From: Parasponia andersonii
Lineage: Eukaryota > Streptophyta > Magnoliopsida > Rosales > Cannabaceae
Assembly (NCBI GenBank): GCA_002914805.1
Contig: JXTB01000116.1
Coordinates: forward strand, 425,978 to 489,977
Length of the DNA: 64,000 nucleotides
Reading direction: 5' to 3'
Of the stretch, positions 55,547 through 64,000 are shown one piece after another. The notes beneath the pieces were generated by a model, which saw only the letters and a program-made list of their open reading frames with translations, was not told the origin of the DNA and did not search any database. Positions within the stretch are counted from its first letter, which is position 1, and each line of letters starts with the position of its first letter. The position numbers were made by a program, and so were the translations under genes.

Positions 55547-58368
55547 AGTGATCGTTGATCATTGCTCTCGCTTTTGGTTTCGTATTACAGGAACGGATCA
55601 TATGTGCTATGGATCACCGAGCTTGAACTCAGTTGCCAACGGATTTATAATTGGAGGTATTTCATCTTCTTCTAATTTTTTCTAATCAGAATTTTATATG
55701 TTTTTACTTTCCATATATTGATGCAAGAACAGTACATGATGATTTGATTCATAGACGAACTAGCTACGAGTCTTGATCAAATCAAATTTGGTTATATATA
55801 ATCTTTTCTGACTTAATTTCTTTTTAAGTTCCAATTTTTTGTAGTGATCAAATTCATAATTGAAGATTTTTCTATTTGGTATATGCAAACCATCACCACC
55901 ACTTGTTTGCCAAACTGTATGAGTGATGATAAGTATTTCGAGGTTGCCAAAACACTAGATAGCTTGGAAATCAGGGGATATATACAAGATTCACCTTAGT
56001 TTTTCCTTGCTCTAAAACTTGACATTTAATAAAAATCCCGAGTACGAATGTGCTATAAGTGTCCTATTGGGTAACATAATTTATCTATATATAGACCTGA
56101 ATTTAAGGAATGCATGGTGAGATTTTGTTTGGGGTTGAGGAAATTAATACTTCCATTTGATAAATTTGGTCATCATCAACTCCATTTTCGATTTATTGCC
56201 TCGTGCTTTCAAATTCTTGTGTCTTTGTGTAATGAATTTGCCTGTTTTTCATTTGAGGCCTGAAAATTAACTCTGAATGGCGGAGATGAGTTTTGAGCTC
56301 TTAGAAGATAGAAGAGCCCTTCATTAAAACAGAGATGAAAAGGATTTTTGTTTTTCAAATTAGTTCCAGCTGAAGCAAAAAAATGTTTTAATTTACAAGA
56401 TTAATTTCAATTGATCGGCATGTTTGGTAACATGGTTTTCGATGTCGTGTTATAGCCGAGATAGGTCTCTTTTGATGTGATGTAGTAGAATCAAGGGAAA
56501 ATTCTTTATATTTGACCGTCCGTGACCACAATAAACAGGTTCTCATATGGTAGCATGATCAAGTTTTCAAGTGAACCGAGAAAACTATTTCCTATTGAGT
56601 TTTAACTTAATTTTGTTTTTCAATGATTTAGATGTTGTTGGGTCTTGAACACTATCTTGTACATGTTTCTAGTTCAGTTTTACCGGGTTCTAAACAAACA
56701 TACTCACCAGTCAACTTGTTTGTGGGCTAAAAATCATTTACCTGAATGTTCATTGAGCAGTCTTGAGTAATGACCAAAAACTGCTACACCTTCACCAAAT
56801 GAAAAATTTCAGTAGTGGATAATTCAAGCCAATGTTTTAATAAGAAATGAAAGTTCTAATTCAGGATTAATATAACAATTGTCTTCAACTTAATTTTTTG
56901 GATAAAACAGCTACATCTTTTGTCAGAGTCTTCATATATTATGTTGATCTAGCTAATGAATTATATTTCATATTGTAAATAATGTGCAGCCGTTAATTGA
57001 TTCATCATATATAACATAAGAGGAATGCTATAGGTCAAATTCATCCTCTAACTTCATTCTCTTCTCTTGACACGTGTTCAACTAATCTTATTAAACAATT
57101 CGCCCTAATAATCACACTTTTTTTATTAGTTTATTTACCACTCTACCACTTTAGTTTTTCACTCAAGTTTTATGCCCATTTGGATGAAGAAGTAAAGTAA
57201 GAAAGTGGCAATATAAGCAAGATTAGAAAGTTTAATTACTAGAGCGAACTACTTGACGAGATTAGCTCATGTATGCTAAAGTTTAAAATAAATTAATGTC
57301 TGAGAATTGTGCCTAGCATACCTTAAATCATAAAGTTTCTCAAAAGATTTTGTCAAAATACAAATCCAACCTTTAATATGATGGTGATAATCTCTAACTG
57401 AACCATACATTTCGTTATCATTTTCTTAAATATCTTATTTCCTCAAAATTGCTTTTACTTTTTTCTTTCATAGTTTCTATAACTAATCTTATAACAGAAC
57501 TATTGCGTTTATTTTATGACTGGAGAAAATGCTGGTTCTAGTTGGGTTTATTCCTGCTGCGGTGATAAACTTTCTCCTTATCCCATTTGGTCTGGATGCT
57601 CTCAACTTTGTAGGTACTAGTATTGAATGAACATCAACTAGAGTTCAATTAATATTAGTTGCTAATATATAGGAATTAAGCAAAAACCTTGTAGATTAAT
57701 TAGGACTCCAAGAGGTTCAACACATAGGCATATACTCCAAATAGAAGGATTATAGTGAAAGCTTTGCAGACTTTAAATTTTTAAGCAACAAGAATACTAA
57801 AGTTTAACCGTTTACTCATGGGGGAAAAAAAAAGTCCATCCGATATAAGTAAGGCCCAATAAAATGTAGTATTCATCTTTCAACTTGTGACCTTGTGATT
57901 TAATACCCAAAAACAACCAACTTAACCTGGAAAATGATATTCATTATCAATAATGGTGATGAACATTATCATACGCGGCACAAATTTTTGCTAGTGTCAA
58001 GTGTGTTTAGTCCATTTGGGATAACCTTTATATATTAAAGTAAAAGTACCAAAATATGTTCCTACAAAAATGATGAATTCATACTTCTTTTAAAATATAT
58101 ATTTTTTTAGAAATCTATCCAATCACTCTTAAAACATCTTTAAAAATTATGCCAAATAGGCCTACTAGTATCACTACTATAGTTATAATGAATAAAAATG
58201 CTCATTCTGCTTGCAAAGTACTCCCTTTGTAGCTTGACTACTTTACATTTGGTTGTATATATATTGGACTTAATCTCCTTAGCCTTTATTTGATTCCTGG
58301 ATTTTGGCAAGCAAAAAGACTACTGGAAAAAATGCAAGAAAAATAAAGAAAAATATAAGATGCACTTA
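55303..58368. other. Intergenic or intronic DNA, no gene called
   Basis: A compound (TA)n(GT)n microsatellite is at 55477-55547. Stretches such as 55592-55657 and 57498-57613 have splice-like edges but no coding similarity I can support. The remainder shows no repeats. Confidence 0.4.
55477..55547. repeat. (TA)n(GT)n compound microsatellite
   Basis: A TA run of about 40 bases passes directly into a GT run of about 26 bases. Confidence 0.97.
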
Positions 58369-58480
58369 GTATAAAATTCAAATCTTGTTCTACAAATTTA
58401 GAAATAATTTTTATATAAAAAATTAATAAAATATAAAAATTATTTTTTAATTTATAGAACATGATTTAAATCTTATATCA
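58369..58480. repeat. Fold-back hairpin, ~45 bp arms
   Basis: tataaaattcaaatcttgtt, ctacaaatttagaaataatt on the left is complementary to attattttttaatttatag, aacatgatttaaatcttata on the right, with a loop of about 20 bases. It could be a small fold-back transposon or a small-RNA-type hairpin. No evidence for expression. Confidence 0.75.
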
Positions 58481-59671
58481 AACACGTTTATAATTCCTAA
58501 AATTCTGAAAATAAAAATTGAGATTACGCAGCGTACGTATAAAATTTAGATAAAAACTGAGATTACGTGGCGCGTATAAAACTTTGACAGAAAGTGAGAA
58601 AACAACATCATGCAGCAATAGTAACATGTGAGATAGATATATTTAAATATGTAATATATATATATATATATATATATATATCGCTAATCTAGATTAAAGA
58701 CAATCTAGGAAAACAGTCAGACCGTTATAATTAAGAAAAGTAATTCATGTACTAGCTGTTTGTTTTTAGTTGTACTTCAAATTTTGCTTCCCTGGTGAAA
58801 GAGGAGGCTTGTAAGTGTACCATAGAAACTTTTAACTGCTTTTCTGTGACATTCTTTATTTTAAAAAATAACATTCTGTATCTGGAAACCTTGCTTTTTT
58901 TTGGATTTATATCTCTATTATCAGCACTTAAGTTTAATATTTTAAGCAGGACCTTTTCTAAGAAAGATGAATATATATATATATATATATATAGCTCCTA
59001 GTCTAGCCAAATCAAGCCACGATTGACTCAGTCATATGGTTGCCACGGATATTTTACGAAGCACGAATTTGTTTAACAGATTTATTGAGCTTGTTTGATC
59101 GTTTGATTTGTGAAACAATATCCCATTTATACAAACACCTTTTTTTTTTATAGAAAGAAAAATGTTCTAATAGGGTTGATTAATTTTTGTGTACAAACCA
59201 TCTAAGCCTTTCTGCCTGAATTTAATTGGGATGTGCCCCACTAGATTTTTGGTAGTTTTTATTTAATATATTAATTTTTGAGAAAATAACTATTATGTCT
59301 CCAGTACTCAATATTAGAAAAAACGTAAGAATGCCCCCATAATATAATTTTGTAAGTCCAGTTAACTTCTTCTGCTTCTTCTTTTTTCTTTTTTTGGGGG
59401 AAAAGTGATCTGTAATTCATTAATTTGACTAATAGAATTATATTGAACCATACTACTTATTGTATTAATAATTTTTTTAGGCCAAATTTAGAAGTTAATT
59501 AGTACCCAATTACTTTAGATCCAGTTGATACGTAAAATTAAAAATAAATAAATAAAATTTGAGATTAAAAAAAAAGGTAGCAAAAGAATTTATTTCTAAT
59601 TTAATGCCCTCACTACAATAAATTTGTAGCTCTGTCCATGCTTATGTTCATATATATATATATATATATAT
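58481..59671. other. Intergenic DNA with (TA)n tracts
   Basis: (TA)n at 58656-58681, 58972-58993 and 59650-59671. The 290 bp between the first two begins cgctaatctagatt, similar to the ends of MITE family 2, but no inverted partner is visible. A short direct repeat gagattacg..gcgtataaaa occurs at 58521 and 58560. No gene. Confidence 0.45.
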
Positions 59672-60000
59672 ATAGAGGTTATTGTAATTTGGAAGACATA
59701 TTCTTCTTACTTCGAAAATTTATAGCATGGTTCAAAATAGTTAATGAATATGCCATATTTAGTGAGTTCATCATGGAATCCATGCCAGAAAAGATGATTG
59801 TTATGCTTAGGTAATCTTATGCTATGTATTAATTAACTTAAGTTATATTAATTTCCGGAAAATCTTGTGTTTTCTTGTATGCCTGCAGAGAGATATTGAC
59901 AATGAAAAGAATTAGAATTTACCAAGAAGGACAGCAGAAAGAGAGATAACTTCATCATTATGATCAACGGTATGTTGGTTAATTTCTATTTCTCCTTTTG
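59672..60000. repeat. Triplicated block, copy 1
   Basis: gaggttattgtaatttggaa, cttcttacttcgaaaattta, gccatatttagtgagttcat, taagttatattaatttcc, cttgtgttttcttgtatg, and the end ggtatgttggttaat recur at 61280-61610 and in part at 61760-61960. A splice-like acceptor (tgcctgcag) and donor (acg|gtatgt) bracket about 80 bp, but no frame is conserved among the copies. Confidence 0.8.
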
Positions 60001-60957
60001 CTTGCTTGATTGTGCGTGACTAAGAATAATGTGCATACTAATAATTCTCCTTTATTTTGATTTTGATTTTTTGTTCTTTGATTTTTTTTGTAATTTTGAT
60101 TAAACTTAGAGGATGACATTAGACATTTGACAATGTCAGTGGATTGCTCTGAACCCACTTTGTTACCATGTGATGGACACTAATGATACTCAAATATTTT
60201 GTACTAGTTCTGATCTTGATAGCACATACTATGAGAGAATACGGAAACATTATTAGAATAAATAAATAAATAAATGCTAATACACCGTTTAAGGGTAGAC
60301 CTCAAACAATTAATAAAAGATTTCAGTCCTAAAGGGGTTGTGTACAACTTCTAAGAACAAGGATCCAAAAAGACACCTTTTATACCAATACATGAATTGT
60401 TTGTGCGCAGTATTAGCATACACTAAAGTACAATATTTAGTACAATCAGCATAAAACAAAAACAAATAGGAAAAAATATTTAAGGAAAGAAAGAAAATAA
60501 AAAAGAAAGAAAAAAGGAAGAAAATTCATAACTGCTAATTTCTTCATTCAAGAAAACCATATATGATTAAGAATGCATACACTGAAAATATGTCCTACTC
60601 GAGTTTCTTCATCCAATAACATTAGGTGTCATGGTCTATATATAATGTAAATTATCAGACTGATTCTTAATATAAACTATCAAGCATTATTCTCAGCGAA
60701 GAAAAATAAAATTTAAGATTTTAATTTGTTTTTCCTCTGTAATTATTTCAGTGCAAAGTCTACCTAATAAATCTGTAAGTTGCAAGTAAATTTCAGTTAA
60801 CAAAAGTCTCAAAAAGATTGCTTAAATTCTTAATATCTCAAAACATATGTGGTTCAACTATGCTGAAATGTCAATCAACTTAATTGTGTGATTGAACTGT
60901 AACCTAGAATGTCAACCACATATATTAGTTTATTTAGATGATAGGGTGTTATTATAC

Positions 60958-60989
<32 letters not shown>

Positions 60990-61279
60990 CCAAATACATT
61001 ATATATAGAAAGGGCAAATGGCTATTCTTCCCTTCCAAAAAGTGTGGCGCATGAAGATACAAGCTAAGGTGGAGTCATTGTCTGCTAATTTAGCTATTAG
61101 TCCAAGATTCCAAATTACAACGGCAGAACCCTACATAACCTTTTGGCTTTATTTCTTTTTACTACTTATAGGAAATTCTAACTAGCTAATTAAGAAATAT
61201 TTGTATAGGCTCTATTAGTTTACTTGTAGAAAAGTCAAACCTTTATGTACAGATTATTGGTGCAGTAGTGTTCATATAC
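60001..61279. other. Spacer between triplicated blocks
   Basis: Contains short (AAAT)n and (TA)n runs (60263-60275, 60955-60990). No gene recognised. Confidence 0.45.
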
Positions 61280-61610
61280 GGAGGCTATAATAATTTAGAA
61301 AACATTATTCTTCTTACTTTGAAAATTAATAGACATTTTGGTCAAAATAGTTCATTAATGTGCCATATTTGGTGAGCTCATCGGGGATTCCATGTACATG
61401 ATTGTGTTCAGGGAATTTTATGCTAGCTAATTAATTAAATTCTTCTGTCAATTTCCAGCAAAAACTTATGTTCTTCTTGTATCCTAGAAAGATAAAGATG
61501 AAAAATTTTACTAGGATTAGAAAGGGAAAATATACCAAGAAGCGAAGCAGATATAGACAGTATAACTATATAATTAATGGTATGTTGGTTAATAACTTAT
61601 TTGCTTGGCC
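61280..61610. repeat. Triplicated block, copy 2
   Basis: Matches copy 1 from gaggctataataatttaga to ggtatgttggttaat. Its 3' half together with the following 61611-61750 is repeated tandemly as 61755-62110. Confidence 0.8.
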
Positions 61611-62110
61611 TGGTATGAATAAACCCCTTGCTCACATTTGACTTATCATTGAAATACCAATTCAATAGCAAAAGTAATCCTCTTTTACCCCAAGGCTAAC
61701 AATTTTCAAACAGAAACTAAGAATAATTAGCCATTTTACCCCTACATTTTCCTCTGTTTAGGCAATCTTAGTCTAGGTAATTAACTTAAGTACTTCTATT
61801 AATTTCAAGCAAAAACTTATGTTTTCTTGTATGCTAAAGAGATGAAGAAAAATTTTACTTGGTTCAAAACAGGAATAAATACTAAGAATATAGAGAACAT
61901 CACCATCATGATTGATGTATGTTGGTTAATTATTATCTGTTCAATTAGTCATTTTAGCCTATGACTTTTGCTATTAATATGAATTATTTTCTCCCTCACA
62001 TTTGATTTCTTATTGAAGTGTCATCTAAATAGCAAAATTGTTTTTTTTTTACCCTAAAGGCTAACACTTTTCTAACTGAAATTAGAGAATAATTAGTCAT
62101 TTTACTGTCC
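61410..62110. repeat. ~345 bp tandem duplication containing block copies 2 and 3
   Basis: Units at about 61410-61750 and 61755-62110 share gcaaaaacttatgtt, gtatgttggttaat, cacatttgac/tt, aaggctaaca and gaataattag(c/t)cattttac in the same order. Confidence 0.75.
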
Positions 62111-63038
62111 TATTTTTGTTCTTAGTATGAACTTACCCTCTTCCTCCTCTTTTCCTCTCCTTAACTCTTGACGTTTTTTACTCTAGTCCCACCTAAAAGA
62201 AAAAAAATTTCCTCTTTTATTGTTTGCCTAATTCCCCCAAATGCAAACACCATGTCATTAGAAAATTTATGCAATTAGCTTTATTGGCTTACATAATCTA
62301 CCACTATTATTTCATGCCTTTCTTTTTCTTTTTTTTTTTTAATAACAAAATTACCATCTATGTTGTAATACAATCTAACTAGATTTTCACAAATTTATGT
62401 GAAGGGAAAAAAAAATATAACAAAATTTCAATCATTTCCATTTTTTTAGGGAAAAAAATTAACTAAAAAATTAGAAGGATCTAAAATTTTCTCAATTAAA
62501 TCCAAGGTTTTCTTCTACAACCAAAATTTGTGCCCCACTATCTCCAGCGCTTTTACTTGAAATTGGTAAAAGCACTCATCCGTTCTTAACCAAATTTACC
62601 CAACAATTTATGTAAGCTAACATAAGGTCATGTTACCAATTTTCAATGGCACCTTTTTCCTTTCTCCTAAGTAAAAGGTGAAGAATTAGGTGAGTAAAAT
62701 AAATTCATATCAAGAGCAAACATTAGAGGCTAAAATGACTAATTATTCTTTTATTTTCATAGGTTTACTAACGACATTAATCTTAAGAGGTGAAAGAGGA
62801 ACTATTTTGTTATTTTGGTAGTATTTGAGTAGGAATTCGGAAGTGACGAAGTAAATTAATTCAAAAGTGATAAAACAAATTCATGTCAAAAGCAAAAATA
62901 AGGGGTAAAATAACTAATTGTTATTTCAATTCCTCCTTCTTCTCGAAGAATGTATGTGATTTAGAATGTGCACACTAAGTTTTAGTCAATTTGTTCATCT
63001 ATATTTTTTATTCTTTGATGAATTTGAAATGTTGATTA
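61611..63038. other. Remaining DNA left of copia D
   Basis: Apart from the tandem and inverted repeats listed, this stretch is AT-rich, with T- and A-runs, and no gene is recognised. The five bases before copia D are gatta (63034-63038). Confidence 0.45.
61945..62925. mobile_element. Nested inverted repeats, candidate TIR element
   Basis: Outer arms: tcaattagtcattttagcct, cttttgctattaatatgaat at 61948-61990 against the reverse complement of 62880-62925 (caaattcatgtcaaaagca, ggggtaaaataactaattg). Inner arms: gaataattagtcattttac at about 62089 against the reverse complement of 62700-62755 (gaggctaaaatgactaatta). All arms share one core, so the region looks like several copies of one terminus in opposite orientations. 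No transposase. Confidence 0.6.
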
Positions 63039-63597
63039 TGTTAGGGAATAACCTCCCTAATAAACACACGATAGTAGAAGTGATAAAATAAATGTGAAAA
63101 ATAATGTCAAAATAAAATAAATAAGACACACAAAATTAGCGTAGTTCACTAATTTGGCTACGTCCACAGAGCTGCTGCAGATCTTTACTATAAGGAGAAA
63201 AAAAATCTTCATAAGTATTTACAAACACTCTCAACACTCCTCACACTTAGACCCCGAATACATCCAAAAGAAAAAATTTTATTTTTTTCTAATTCTCAAA
63301 GAATAAAATCTCACAATTTTATTCTGACTTTTTAACACTTGGTGTCTCTTACTTTCTAAGATGAAGACAAATGAGGAATATGGTCTCTATTTATAGGTTT
63401 GAGATAGCCAGCCCCTACCAGCTCTTCACATGTTTTTTCCTCATAATTTCCTTATATATCACATATTTTGTACACAATTTGTGTCGTGTTTTGTTAGCTA
63501 CCAGGAGCATTTAATGCTCATTACATGGTTAGATAACCGTGTCTTTGTTGATATATGATAATAGCAATTAATACTTTTTACACTTCACATGTTAACA
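63039..63597 (-). repeat. 3' LTR of copia D
   Basis: The + strand starts TGTTAGGGAATAAC and ends CATGTTAACA. On the - strand it begins TGTTAACATGTGAAG directly after a purine-rich tract (caagtaggaaat) that follows the pol end. A TATA-like cctataaatagag on the - strand is near 63392-63404. The partner LTR lies outside the window. Confidence 0.85.
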
Positions 63598-64000
63598 ATT
63601 TCCTACTTGAAGACTAATTTTAATTATATCTTCACACTCGATCAATGCAGCAGCTAATCTCCCTATTGTTATTCTTGCAAGTTGATTGAAGCCGAACATA
63701 ACTTCAGTTTGTCAATAGTCACCGTCTTCGTTAACATATCCGTTGGATTTTTGCTTCCTGAAATCTTTTCTTGCACCAAGACTATATCTTCATACCAAAC
63801 TTATATATGCTTTGTCCAAGCATGATACACAGGGTTCTTCGTAAGATGCATAGCACTTTGACTGTCACAATACAAAGTTTTCTTCCTATAATTCTGAACC
63901 AGTTCTTCCAAGAAACTCTGCAACCAGATCAACTCCTAGCTTGCTTATATCACAGCAACGTACTCTACTTCAATAGTGGATAGAGCGACAATCTTTTGTA
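63598..64000 (-). pseudogene. pol: copia D RNase H / pol C-terminus (partial)
   Basis: The - strand, from the window edge, reads QKIVALSTIEVEYVAV (RNase H Glu block), a stop, LIWLQSFLEELVQNYRKK, TLYCDSQSAMHLTKNPVYHA (Asp block), TKHI, a stop, VWYEDIVLVQEKISG, NPTDMLTKTVTIDKLKLCSA. This is the Tork-like copia ending, with at least three stops. The rest of the element continues beyond base 64000. Confidence 0.88.

Noticed and set aside
55467-55685. 72-codon open frame across (TA)n(GT)n
   Set aside because: The first half is microsatellite translation; the second half (GTDHMCYGSPSLNS) has splice-like edges but no family I can name.
57498-57613. Exon-like stretch with acceptor ataacag and donor-like tag|gtactag
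   Set aside because: Two frames are open and neither matches a known family; composition and isolation argue against a real exon.
58682-58972. Possible MITE family 2 copy between two (TA)n tracts
   Set aside because: The left end resembles the family (gctaatctag) but the right end shows no inverted partner.
1-64000. CRISPR arrays, operons, ribosome binding sites, prophage
   Set aside because: Repeats are tandem or LTR type without CRISPR spacing; coding pieces are plant retrotransposons with introns and tRNA primer sites, so prokaryotic features do not apply.
1-64000. tRNA or rRNA genes
   Set aside because: The only tRNA-like strings are retrotransposon primer binding sites; no cloverleaf with A and B boxes was seen.

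Overview
The window is AT-rich nuclear DNA from a flowering plant, most likely a eudicot. The evidence is a landscape of LTR retrotransposons, short terminal-inverted-repeat (TIR) elements, (TA)n and (AG)n microsatellites, and coding fragments with plant-style introns. I found no intact host gene, tRNA, rRNA or prokaryotic feature, and the species cannot be named from this sequence.

Layout. 1-1284: flank with one copy of a dispersed ~465 bp duplication (282-745). 1285-9598: an old, heavily decayed Ty1/copia element (A, + strand). 9604-20940: non-coding DNA with TIR elements (several sitting in (TA)n tracts), a possible remnant of a long gypsy LTR and a ~170 bp tandem satellite. 20941-22049: an unrecognised host-type exon split by a 691 bp solo LTR. 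22350-23800: short tandem duplications. 23809-35348: a Tat-type Ty3/gypsy element on the - strand with decayed gag and pol. It has lost its integrase core and carries a separate multi-exon reading frame on the opposite (+) strand between pol and the 3' LTR. That frame is split by a second solo LTR (25761-27174). 35349-37819: a TIR-element cluster and an N-terminal fragment of an LRR receptor-like kinase gene. 37820-43057 and 47095-52599: two direct copies (B and C) of one younger Ty1/copia family. Both have perfect 5 bp target duplications; B contains an undersized assembly gap. 43058-47094: TIR elements and the second copy of the dispersed duplication (44186-44805). 52600-63038: a hAT-type non-autonomous element with an 8 bp target duplication, a larger similar element, a fold-back hairpin, a triplicated ~300 bp block and nested inverted repeats. 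63039-64000: the 3' LTR and pol C-terminus of a fourth copia element (D, - strand) that runs off the window.

The coding pieces do not form a pathway. They are parts of separate elements that accumulated by nested insertion. The points most worth following are the antisense gene-like frame of the Tat element, the two solo-LTR insertions whose exact removal leaves the interrupted frame continuous, the repeated association of TIR elements with (TA)n tracts, a dense cluster of WRKY-type W-box cores in the copia B/C leader, and the repeated TG (5') versus TA (3') asymmetry at the LTR starts of three copia elements.
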